A stretch of 64,000 bases of DNA from Ceratotherium simum simum. Lineage: Eukaryota > Chordata > Mammalia > Perissodactyla > Rhinocerotidae. Positions within the stretch are counted from its first letter, which is position 1. Every line of letters starts with the position of its first letter. The notes under the pieces were generated by a model that worked only from the letters and a program-made list of their open reading frames with translations, was not told the DNA's origin and did not search any database. Positions 1 through 11,120 of this stretch are shown here, piece by piece. A program made the translations under genes and the position numbers. Where the stretch lies: NCBI RefSeq assembly GCF_000283155.1, contig NW_004454162.1, positions 55,792,255 through 55,856,254 on the forward strand. The letters run 5' to 3'.

Positions 1-300
1 AGAGAAGAGTTTCAGGCACCTGGCATTTGGACGGTGTTTAGAAAGTGTCAGGAAGGGAGCCCTGTAATGCTCTACCTAGATTCAGTCCTCCAGAGAACCC
101 TTCACCAGTGCCCAAGGGAGGTAGAGAAACCACAACTTGTACCTTCGATGCAAGTGCCTTATAGAGTGACAGTTCCTCAGCCACAGACACAGCAGTCCTA
201 TGTAATTTTGCTGATTAAAGAAACACAAAGATCCTACATCAAAAAGTGTTATTCTCTTTCCAAGTTAAAATAAGGTCTAGTTTATATCTTAAGAATTTAT

Positions 301-547
301 TGGGGGTTTTTTTTGTGTGAGGAAGATTAGCCCTGAGCTAACATCCGATGCCAATCCTCCTCTTTTTGTTGAGGAAGACTGGACCTGGGCTAACATCCGT
401 GCCCATCTTCCTCCACTTTATATGGGATGCCACCACAGCATGGCTTGACAAGCAGTGTGTCGGTGCACGCCCCGGACTGGAAGCTGCGAACCCCGGGCCG
501 CCGCAGTGGAGCGTGCGCACTTAACTGCTGCAACCCCGGCCCAGCCC
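301..547 (-). mobile_element. ERE SINE (tail type B)
   Basis: Reverse-oriented tRNA-derived SINE: poly-T at the left, then two copies of the bipartite tail with GCTAACATCC, and the tRNA-like head ending at the right in GGCCCAGCCCC. The 13-base duplication CTTAAGAATTTAT flanks it at 288-300 and 548-560. The head is slightly diverged. Confidence 0.93.
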
Positions 548-560
548 CTTAAGAATTTAT

Positions 561-1636
561 CTTTTAATGTTATGGCAATAATGATAGACCTTCATGATCT
601 ATGAAGAGTACATAATACAAGAAAAGCCAAAATGAACCCTAAGGTTTATAGTGTGACAGGGCCATGCTGCACATTATAAGCAGAAATGGGATACAAGGCT
701 GCTTTGATGGTAAAAATTTCTATATCACCATTGAAAACTATTTTTCTCCTTGAAATTATTATATTTCCTGAAGGTATACAAGGTTTAAGACTCTATAATC
801 ATAAATTTATATCTCTATAAGCTCATTTTATGCAATAAATTTCAGCCCTGAAGTAATCAATCTATTTTCATTAGATACTTAAAGAGCTTTTCGTGAAAAT
901 CTTCGAGCAGGCTTTTTCAGAGTTTACCATAGTTTGGGGTTACAGTGCATGCCATTTTTTGTAGGTCTGTCATAAACAATTTTAATTAAATCACCAAAGC
1001 TGTCTGCGTGTATGCTTCAGTGGAGTTCCCAGGCTCTCAGAGTGGCCCTTTGTGACCGTAACCATTCTTACACAAGGGCCTCCCTGCCAACTGGAACCAA
1101 CAATCCACCTCATTTAATTGGCACTTGCGTAAGCTGGGTAAGGTTATAAGAGTTGCTTTGTGACAATTTTTGAAGCATATCTAATTGTTCCTCGTAGATG
1201 TGCATCCTGAGTGACACACTCTTCCCTAATCATTTTACACCTTTACAACTTGTTCACACAGAGACGACAGAAAGTGGCGGGGAACCCTCAACACTATCTG
1301 ACAGCAAAATTCTCTAGCAAAAATGGCTGTGGTAATTTCATTCGAGTCTGAGGTTGTTCTGATTAAGAAGAGATTTTCTCACTCTGTCTAGGGAAATGGC
1401 TGTAGCACATGTGTGTTATATCTACATAGACCATAAGTTGCTAAAACAGAATATAACGGAAAAGTCTACAGGAGAAATGACCTGCTTTCCTCAATAAAAA
1501 CATGACAGGAAGTTGGGGAGAGAGATGGAGGGAGAAATTAGATATTAAAAAACAGATTTAAGGGACATTATCAAATTGAAATCTATGGACCTCATCTGGA
1601 TACTGACTAAAAGAAACATCAAAAAATCATGACATT
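561..1636. other. Single-copy intronic DNA
   Basis: AT-rich sequence with no recognised repeat, exon or RNA gene. Scattered short frames lack any protein resemblance. Confidence 0.6.
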
Positions 1637-1886
1637 GGGGCCGGCCCGGTGGCGCAAGCGGTTGGGTGCGCACGTTCCACTGCGGCGGCCCGGGGTTCGC
1701 CGGTTCGGATCCCGGGTGCGCACCGATGCACCGCTTGTTAAGCCATGCTGTGGCGGCGTCCCATATAAAGTGGAGGAAGATGGGCATGGATGTTAGCCCA
1801 GGGCCAGTCTTCCTCAGCAAAAAAGAGGAGGATCGGCATTGGATGCTAGCTCAGGGCTGGTCCTCCTCACAAAAAAAAAAAAAAAA
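1637..1886 (+). mobile_element. ERE SINE (tail type B)
   Basis: Starts GGGGCCGGCCCGGTGGCG, has the tRNA-like B-box region GGTTCGGATCCC, the CCCATATAAAGTGGAGG body and two tail units, then a long A run. The duplication AAAAAATCATGACATT occurs at 1621-1636 and again ending at 1902, so the insertion is well bounded. It lies in inverted orientation to the SINE at 301. Confidence 0.95.
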
Positions 1887-1902
1887 AAAAAATCATGACA
1901 TT

Positions 1903-3190
1903 TATGAGACATTTGAAAATTTGAAACTGACAAGATGTTTGATGATATTGAGAAATTATTGTAAGTGTGATAAGACATGGTGGTAGGAGCTGTCATCTTT
2001 TAGAGATTAAAAATGTGGCATGGTAATTTAATCCTATATGAAAATAACAAAAAAAAGTGAACTGCTAGTGTATGGTACCACCCAAGATATGTATTCTTTA
2101 TCAAAGAGTATTACTCCTCACGCAATAAGAAATTTAACTGCAAGCAATGAATACCAGACTGTTTCTGCCGTAGACAGAATACAGGCAGTAAAACGAGAGA
2201 AACCCAGCTTGCACACCACTTGTTTGGCAGGAATAGTTCCTCACCCTGGTGAGAACACCAGTTTGAAAGGCTTTTTCCTTCCTGCATTTATGGCAGTCAG
2301 CTCTGGTACTTATAAACCCAAGTGACCTATAAGTGTGGGTGAGGGCTCCAGAGCTCCACAGGCTCCAGGATTCCTCAACTGTCAACAAGTGGAAACCTCT
2401 CTGTGTCAGAATCAAAGCTCTAAAAGACGCTTTGCTTTCTTTATACTCTGTCAAAGTCACTTTCAACACTAATAAATAATCAACATCTAGCCAAAAAGTG
2501 CACTCTTTTTGTTCTAATTTACACATCTTTTTCTAAGAGTATCTGCAATTCTTTAACACAACAGATGTGTCAACATGATTCTGCCAGTAATGATTCCACT
2601 GCGCAGCTTATGTGTTAACATTCCATCTGAGTGCAACAATTCATTTGTGGGGGTTTTAAAACTTCTTTCTGGAGGATGATCTATTAGAGAGAATGAGCAG
2701 AATTAAAACTATTCACTGTTAAAGAATCCTTTTACTGCTGACAGACTTGGGTGGCTGACCTTAAGTGACCGCAATGAAATTGTCTGGGTCTTTTTTTTTT
2801 TTCCTTCCAACTAAAATTAAATGTCAGTCTTAAGGAGTTCACTTACTGTCTAGGAAGGTGAAAGTTTGTTTGTTTTAAGGTGACAAATTAACGTGACTAT
2901 AAAAATGTCACTTACAAAAGGAGCTGTCGGTACACCACAAACCAGCCACATGAGGATGAAGACAGGGAAGAAAAGACCCCCTCTCCTCCCTCGCATGGGG
3001 AAAATGGGATAAGCCTGTTCCAGACACAGCAATGGACCAGGGAGGAAGAGACACGGCAGCCCCCGTCCGTGTAATACCTACCGGGTCCTGCTCTCCTTAG
3101 GGCCATCCCACGGCTTCTAATCACACGACATTGGAGGCTCCGCTTTCAACCCCAGTCATCACAGCATCTGGAAATGCTCCCCTCATTCTG
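1903..3190. other. Single-copy intronic DNA
   Basis: No recognised repeat, exon or RNA. The frame at 2038-2325 (plus) overlaps another on the opposite strand, has no recognisable domain and is most likely chance. Confidence 0.55.
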
Positions 3191-3500
3191 CCCTCACGTT
3201 TGTTTATTTTAACAAGCATTTGCTGTCTCTGCTATGCAAGGTACTGTGAAGGCGTCAAAGAAATCAACACCAATCCTTCCATGAGTTTATGATCTTCAAG
3301 TGCATGTGAGCTGCAGAAGTCCCTGGGCAACTGAAATACATGTAAATATTCCGTGGGAGCACGGAACAAGGAGTCATTAATTCCGACGGGGATCTCCAGG
3401 AAGGCAGTGCAGGGGCAACAGCTTCAAAGCAAGCCTTGATAAGTGGTAGTATTTCAGTACACAGAGGCTGGGCAGGAAGGGCATTTTTGGCTCCTCTGTG
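3190..3500 (-). mobile_element. L2 LINE 3' fragment
   Basis: Contains the reversed L2 3' end signature: a TTTGCTGTCTCTGCTATGC-like stretch, then GAGTTTATGATCTTCAAG, and further in the AGGAAGGCAGTG and GGCAGGAAGGGCATTT motifs. Old and diverged; ends are approximate. Confidence 0.6.
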
Positions 3501-5460
3501 ATTGCATAACATAGGAGTTTCTCACTGCCAGAAGAATTGCTCCACCACCTAAGAATGGACATGTGCACCACCACCCACTGACTGAGGAAGAGCTTATCAT
3601 TCTATCTGGTCTTCCCGCAGGAAGTTTACAGGGAGTGACATAAATTGCACAATCGTGTTTTTGGAATTCTTTTCAGTAAACACTTTTTTCTTACTAGGAG
3701 GAGAGAGATTTCGTCTTGCTTGTGTCTTTACATAGTCTAAGTTCCATTATTAAATATATTCGTTTTCCATACATGTCACTTGGATGCGAGTGTCATTTAC
3801 CTCCCTGACTCTCTTGGTCCAAGGGGAGTTTCAGCCCCTTCCCATGTCATAGCTCCCTCCACTCACAATCCTACAGCTATGCGCCTGCCTGTCTGTGCAC
3901 TAGAAGGGAGGAGGTACCTAAAGGTGGAACAGAAAACCCTGGAGAGGAGGCACTTGATGGTATGGAGACAACATTGCCAAAGAAGGAAAGATAAACAAAA
4001 ATTGACCTATGGAAAAGCTTCTGAATAAGAGAGTCTCCCAGGCAGCAGTCAGCCCAAATGATAGCCCACAGACCATCACCACAGCCACACAGCATTCAGA
4101 GGAGCACAACACGTGTATTCGCCAAAGGCATTAACAAAATTAATTCATTTCAAGGAGAGCCATCTATGTCCCAAATGCTCAGCATTGGCTTCTATCTGCA
4201 TATGAACAACCAGCAACAGAAAGAGCTGAGACCTCAAGGACAGTTCGACAGTTCGGGTAGTTCGGGCAGCACGCATGCCTGCACCTGGAGCAATCTGCTT
4301 TAATCTTGATTTTCCTTTTTCGGAATCGACGTCTTCCTCCAAGGGCCTATCTTTGTCCTCTCGTGTTTCTGCTGTTTACTTACCATTTCTTACCAAAAAT
4401 ACCCAGCCAGGGTCAAGTTTCCTTTAGACATCAACAAGCCAGAGCTGGTTTTAAAGCAGACATGTGTCCCCTGGGTCTTGGACTAAAAGTTCCAAATGCT
4501 CTTTGGGGACTGGTTTAAACCAGGCAGCCAAACTGGGAAGACTGTATTCTCTCTGGCCATTTTTACACCTAAATGATTTTTTTAAGAGCAAAATTGAGAC
4601 AATGAAAAAAAGAACAGAAAAACTACCTGCAATTCCACCCCCATAACCCCACCACCATTAACCCAGATGCTATTTTTACTGATTCCTGAATTCGTTTTTA
4701 TGTTACCTTGCTTTTAGAAAAGGTATCACACAAATTATTTTCTTAAGCTGCCCAGATCTTCCTTCTGCGCCTATTGTCATAAATAAACAGACCTGTGAAG
4801 AGGAGCCTGAGTGCTGAATAACAAAGAAGCAATTTTCTGCCATTTATTTGGACCCCATCACTCTGAAAAAGAGCTGCAGTTTTTACTTTTCTTAGAAATG
4901 AGTTAAATTACAATGGTGCATGTTTTTCACTCCTAGAGCTACTATCTACTTCTTCATGTTGAACACCCTGTACCTCTCATCAGACCCCATTATAATACAT
5001 GCACCTGCCCTTCTATCAGTAAGGTTGACTTGGTTAAAGCTCAATGGACCATCAACTAAATGACCCCAGCAATGGGATCCTCCTTACTAAATTTATGAAA
5101 TAATAAAACTATATTCAGGTAAGTGATAAAAACTTAAATGTTACCAACTCTCAAAAATATAGTATATCTAGTCCTCAGTATATCTAGTCCTCAGTATCAA
5201 AGAAGTAAATTATTATACATATTAAAATGGTCTATTGAAAATTGATCACATGGAGATACTAAGTCTTTTTGTGGATTTCCTTCTAAGCTTTTCCCTACAC
5301 AATTATCACACACCCATATGGTATGGGCACAGAACTGCAATTATTCTTAATGTATTATGTTCCAATCATAACCACTTCTAATTGCGAACTATATCTGGGG
5401 AAGCCTGAATACAAAGTTCACAATTTGCTGTTCAATGAAGAAACTAAAAGTCTGTGTTCA
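3501..5460. other. Single-copy intronic DNA with a 16-bp duplication
   Basis: No gene recognised. A perfect tandem duplication of AGTATATCTAGTCCTC lies at 5161-5176 and 5177-5192. The remainder is unremarkable AT-rich intron. Confidence 0.55.
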
Positions 5461-5461
5461 A

Positions 5462-6282
5462 ATATCTACAAAAAACCAGCTAACATCATACTTAATGGTG
5501 AGAAACTAGAAGCTTTTCCACGAAGATCAAGAACAGGGCAAGGATGTCCCCTCTCATCACTCCTTTTCAACATCTTACTAGAAATCCTAGCTAATGCAAT
5601 AAGACAAGAAAAAGAAATAAAAGGTATACTGATTGGGAAGGAAGAAATAAAACTGTCTTTGTTCACAGATGACATGACTGTCTACACAGAAAATTTGAAA
5701 GAACTGACCAAAAATTCCTAGGACTTACATGTGATTATAGCAAGGTTGCAGGATTCAAGGTTAACATACAAAAGTCAATTGCCTTCCTACATGCCAGCAA
5801 TGAACAAGTGGAATTTGAAATTAGAAACACAATACCATTTACCCTCAAAAATGAAACACTTAATTATATGACAAAATATGTACAACATCTATATGAGGAA
5901 AACTATAAAACTCTGATGAAAATCAAATTAGAACTAAATAAATAGAGAGATATTACATGTTCATGGATGGAAGACTCAATATTGTCAAGATGTCAGTTCT
6001 TCCCAACTTGATCTATAGATTCAATGCAATCCCAGTCAAAATCCTGGCAAGTTATTCTGTGGATATTGACAAACTGATTCCAAAGTTTGTACAGAGAAGC
6101 AAAAGATCCAGGATAGCCAACACAATATTGAAGAACAAAATTGGACGACTGACACTACCAACATCAAGACTTACTCTAAAGCCACCATAATCAAGACAGT
6201 GTGGTACTGTGAAAGAATAGACAAATAGATCAATGGAACAAAATAGAGAGCCCAAAAATAGACCCACATAAATACAATCAAC
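5462..6282 (+). mobile_element. L1 LINE, ORF2 reverse-transcriptase region, decayed
   Basis: Translation from 5470 reads as the L1 ORF2 reverse transcriptase: [17 protein letters not shown] followed by [20 protein letters not shown] and FTDDM. The catalytic FADD box is FTDD here, and a stop follows at 5721. The later part (5957-6190) matches L1 ORF2 downstream of the polymerase. Frames are broken, so the element is dead. It continues across the gap to about 7975. Confidence 0.9.
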
Positions 6283-6925
6283 NNNNNNNNNNNNNNNNNN
6301 NNNNNNNNNNNNNNNNNNNNNNNNNNNNNNNNNNNNNNNNNNNNNNNNNNNNNNNNNNNNNNNNNNNNNNNNNNNNNNNNNNNNNNNNNNNNNNNNNNNN
6401 NNNNNNNNNNNNNNNNNNNNNNNNNNNNNNNNNNNNNNNNNNNNNNNNNNNNNNNNNNNNNNNNNNNNNNNNNNNNNNNNNNNNNNNNNNNNNNNNNNNN
6501 NNNNNNNNNNNNNNNNNNNNNNNNNNNNNNNNNNNNNNNNNNNNNNNNNNNNNNNNNNNNNNNNNNNNNNNNNNNNNNNNNNNNNNNNNNNNNNNNNNNN
6601 NNNNNNNNNNNNNNNNNNNNNNNNNNNNNNNNNNNNNNNNNNNNNNNNNNNNNNNNNNNNNNNNNNNNNNNNNNNNNNNNNNNNNNNNNNNNNNNNNNNN
6701 NNNNNNNNNNNNNNNNNNNNNNNNNNNNNNNNNNNNNNNNNNNNNNNNNNNNNNNNNNNNNNNNNNNNNNNNNNNNNNNNNNNNNNNNNNNNNNNNNNNN
6801 NNNNNNNNNNNNNNNNNNNNNNNNNNNNNNNNNNNNNNNNNNNNNNNNNNNNNNNNNNNNNNNNNNNNNNNNNNNNNNNNNNNNNNNNNNNNNNNNNNNN
6901 NNNNNNNNNNNNNNNNNNNNNNNNN
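6283..6925. other. Assembly gap (643 N) inside L1
   Basis: A run of N splitting one L1 element. The flanks are colinear parts of L1 ORF2. A 15-base A run follows at once (6926-6940). Confidence 1.
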
Positions 6926-6940
6926 AAAAAAAAAAAAAAA

Positions 6941-7975
6941 GATAAACAGCCAGATAAAAAAATGGGCAAAAGACCTGAACAGATACTTCACCAAAGAAGA
7001 TATACAGATGGCAAGTAAGCATATGAAAAGATGCTCCACATATATGTCAGTAGAGAACTGCAAATTAAAACAATTAGATACCATTATACACCTTTTAGAA
7101 TGGCTAAAATCCCAAACACTGACACCAAATGCTGGTGAGGATGTGGAGCAGCAGGAACTCTCATGCACAGCTCATCACAGTGGGAATGCAAACTGACACG
7201 ACCGCTTTGGAGGAAGTCTGGCAGTTTCATAGAAAACTAAACATATGCATACCATACGATCCAGCAATCACACTCCTTGCTATTTACCCAACGGAGTTCA
7301 AAACTGACGTCCACACAAAAACCTGTGGACAGATGTTTATAGCAGCTTTATTCATAATTGCCAAAACTTGGAAACAGCAAATGTCCTTCAATAAGTGGAT
7401 GGATAAATAAACTGTGGTCCATCCAGACAATGGAATATTATTCAGCACTAAAAAGAAATAAGCTATCAAGCCATGAAGACATGGGGGGACCTTAAATGCA
7501 TGTTACTAAGTGAAAGAAGTCAACTCGAGGAGGCTATGTACTGTATGATTCCAACTATATGATATTCTGGAAAAGGCAAAACTATGGAGACAGTGAAGGG
7601 GTGAGCGGTTGCCAGGGGTTAGGGAGGAGGGGAGGACGAAGAGGTGGAGCGCAGAGGATTTTTAGAGCAGTGAAACTATTCGTACGATATATAATGGTGG
7701 ATACATGTCATTACACATTTCTCAAAACTCACAGAACACACAACACCACAACACCAAGAAAGACCTCTAACGTAAACTGCAGACTTTGAGTGATAATGAT
7801 GTAGGTTCATCGACTGCAACAAACGTACCACTGTGTTCAGGGATTTTGATTGTGGCAGAGGCTGTGCTTGTGTGGGAGCAGAAGGTATATGGGAAATTTC
7901 TGTACCTTCTGCTTTATTTTGCTACGAACGTAAAACTGCTCTAAAAAATAGTCGTTTTAAAAAGAGAAAAAAGGA
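6941..7975 (+). mobile_element. L1 LINE, ORF2 C-terminus and 3' UTR
   Basis: Continues the L1 from 5462. The text AATGGGCAAAAGACCTGAAC is a hallmark of L1 ORF2, followed by the C-terminal MFIAALFIIAKTWKQ region near 7335 and the cysteine-free tail, then a 3' UTR with GTTGCCAGGGGTTAGG. It ends in an A-rich stretch near 7975. It resembles the older mammalian L1M class; subfamily not assigned. Confidence 0.88.
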
Positions 7976-8245
7976 TCCTGGATGCCCCTCCCCCAAAAAA
8001 GCTGTGTTCATGGCTTCAGCAGAAGCCACAGAGCTCCCACAGATATCATCAGATTGTGCGGGGAGGAGGAGCTAGTCCACGAACCACAGTGTGGAACCTG
8101 GCAGCTCCTCTCCAACAGCAGAGAGCAGGTACCTTCGACGCATGTGCCCCACTGTGCGCAGGTATCCACAGCCTGCACAGCCCCACCAGCCCCACACTGG
8201 GAGTCCTGGTCAGACGAAGCACAGCTGCAAGGCCTAGTCATGAAA

Positions 8246-8398
8246 CAGTGATTCACAGCCTTGGCTGCACACTGTGATCACCTAGGAGCTTCGAATAACA
8301 GTGAGCCTGAGAACTCCCTCCACAGATCCTCGTTTCCTTGGTCTGGGGTGTGGCATGGGCATCGGGATTTTTAGAACCAATAAGGTTGAGAACCACCC
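8246..8398 (+). mobile_element. MER5A-like hAT element
   Basis: Starts CAGTGATTCACAGCC and ends GGTTGAGAACCACCC, inverted ends typical of MER5A, with the internal TGATCACCTAGGAGCTT and GGGTGTGGCATGGGCAT-like middle. Short nonautonomous DNA transposon; no coding capacity. Confidence 0.75.
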
Positions 8399-10959
8399 AC
8401 TTGGAAGCTGGTTTAAGGATGCTCACTCATCCACCAACCATGCAATTTGTCCAGAAGCAAAGCACAGACTGCTTTTTTCAGCATTTTGATCCATTATTGT
8501 GCTCTTTAGAAATTTTGGCAACAAACATTCATTTGCATACTAATGGAAATAAGTGGCTCTCATAACAAAGACCAGTGTAGGCCATGTTGGATGGAACCCA
8601 ATTCTTCTGTTCAGAATGCTGACAGCGCAGCAGCTGGCATACACTTGGCAGTTATTAAATTTTTTTTGAGCAATTTAATTGGAGCTTCTGCATCTGTTAT
8701 GTACCCTGTTTAGAAAAGTTTCAATAAATTGGTTGAACAGATGACTACTTTTCCTATATCATATTATTAAAAATGGATAAACATAATTATAATCATGTAT
8801 TTCACCAATACACAAATTTGGAGGAAGAAAACTAGTTTCCTTGCATTTCAACTTCCCACTCTCAACACACAAACACACTTTCCAATACTGAGATAACACT
8901 GATGTGGCCTAGAAAAGAGGTCTTATCAGGGCACACAGAGAGTTAAATGAAAGGCCGGCCAGCTGTATGCCCCTGGCTGCTGTGGGAGGGGGAGGATGCT
9001 GGTAACCCTCCCACAGATGCTCCTTCTCCCACTTCTCGCTTCTCGGAGCTGGGAGCAAAGGGATGCCAGGACTCCCAGCGCACCTGGAATCCTGACCACG
9101 ACAATCACAAAACCCTATTCACTGGTGAACTTTGAAAATCGAGTCCCTTCACTCATGAGGTTGGCTCTTGCTGATGCCCCCATCTCCGTTTTTCTGCAGG
9201 TATTCTGCAGGTTTCTATTGCTCGCTTGCTCAATGCTTCCCAGTCACACACAGAGAAAAAGGGTACACACACGAGAATGAGGTAAATCTGTATGCACTAT
9301 TTTGCAATGATATTCTCAATAAAGGCATATATTCTCCGGCATTTCTTGTAGCAGGTAAATTAATCTAGATAATTTGAAGGCTAGTCAGTGTAATCCAGTG
9401 ATTTCTTAGTCACAATTCAAGTTAATAACTTAAAATGAGGTTGCTCTCTAAGGTTTCTTCTGGCTCACACCCAGATTGATTCTGGGAAGTCTGCTCACAG
9501 GACTGAAGTTGTAGAAGGGAGCTGGGCCTGGAAGCAGGGATGGGGGAGAGAGAACCGCGCTGGGAGGCTGCGCACGGGGCCAGGTGTGAGATGAGGATGT
9601 CTCAACAGGGGGCAACAGTAATGACGGAAAGAGAGGAAAAGGTTCCAGATGCATTTTGGAGGATCGTCAGATATTTAAAGCGATTTTTTATCTAAACTTT
9701 ACTTCCCCAATAGAACAAATATCTTCCGTGGTAAAGGCAGCAGGTTTATGACCTAATATTTAACTCATTAAGGTTTCCCTAGGTCTATGTCATAAAAAAC
9801 TAAGCATAAGGGAATCAAATGCAAAAATATAACATTTTGAATGGGCAGAAAAATACAAATATGTTCATTTGTAGGTCTGTGAAAATGATACACATAGGAG
9901 AAGACAATCTAGACTATAATACATCCAACTATGAGGGATCAGTTACAACACTAATTACAACTTAACGAGATCTAGGAGTTTCCAAGGACTGCTCCCTGGA
10001 GATCTGGCCCAATGGTCTCCTTAGCATAAAATGACCAGCACTGAGCACCACAGAGAGAGGACTGGCTATAAAACTAGAAGTGGTATGCATCCTAACATCT
10101 ATCCTAATAGGAAGCTGTGGACCACCCCTACAGAGAAAACCGTACAGGGCTCAATTCCCAAGAAAGGGAGACAAAATCTATGTATAATCACTGTTTTTAA
10201 GAGACAAAAAAGACAAAATAAATAATTTGAGTAAACACAATAACATTCTTTCTTTCTTGCAACAACAACAAAAAATGAAGAGTGGAAGGATTTGCAGAAA
10301 TCCCCCGTTCTCTCTCCCCAGAACCTCAGTTCTCCCAGAGGCCCGGGCTCGAGCACCCTCTGGTCCGAGGATGGTCGACTCGCCGCACGCACACAGGTAG
10401 AAGACCTGCACTCCATTTGCGGAACACTCAGATTCTTTTTACAATTCTTCTTTACGTGAGCGCACAATCTGTCTCTCTCTAACTTCTACTCGTTCGTTGT
10501 TTCTACTTCCACTTTCCTAAAGCTACACTGAAAAAACCCAGATTCTTCTTCCTCCAGAAGCCTTCAGACATGAAGAACAACGATCTGGGCATCTGAAATT
10601 TTCCAGGTCCCTTCACATGTCCCTAGTCCCTTCACATGGCAACAGGATTTCCAGGTCTGCTAAGACGCTTGCTCTCTAGATATCCTCCGGCTAAGGATCA
10701 CAGAGGCAGCAAAGGACCAAGAAAGGGGTTTTCTGGGGTGACACGAGGTGGAACTACATTCCAAGTGTAACTCCCAATGGAACTTACAGAACTGACTAAC
10801 CACCAAGGTGGTACATGCTGACATGGTATGACGAAGGCTGAGAAGCAGTGAGCACATTTAGCTATTAACAGGTCATTAGTGTCTTTTGCAAGACTGGCAG
10901 ATTTTAAAAACAATGACTGAGGAGTAACTGGGAGGTGACAGGGTAAAAATAGTGAGTGC
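8399..10959. other. Single-copy intronic DNA
   Basis: No recognised repeat or gene. Frames at 8926-9108, 9448-9654 and 10099-10467 show no domain, overlap others on the opposite strand, and are treated as chance. Confidence 0.5.
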
Positions 10960-10962
10960 AGA

Positions 10963-11120
10963 CCAGTGTCCTCAAATGCACTGTGTACATGAATCACGGG
11001 GAGATCTTGTTAAAGAAGAGATTCTGACTCAGTTGTGGGAGGGGTGGTGAGATGGCCTTTCTCACAGCAGCCAGGTGACACCCGTGCTGCTGGGACAGGG
11101 ACCACACTCCGAAGCAACAG
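10963..11120 (+). mobile_element. MER5A-like hAT element
   Basis: Begins CCAGTGTCCTCAAATGC, has ATGAATCACGGGGAGATC and ATTCTGACTCAGT in the expected order, and ends GGGACCACACTCCGAAGC. This is the MER5A order from left end to right end. Confidence 0.75.

Noticed and set aside
6052..7168. Long minus-strand frames over the left gap
   Set aside because: They are strings of unknown residues antisense to an L1.
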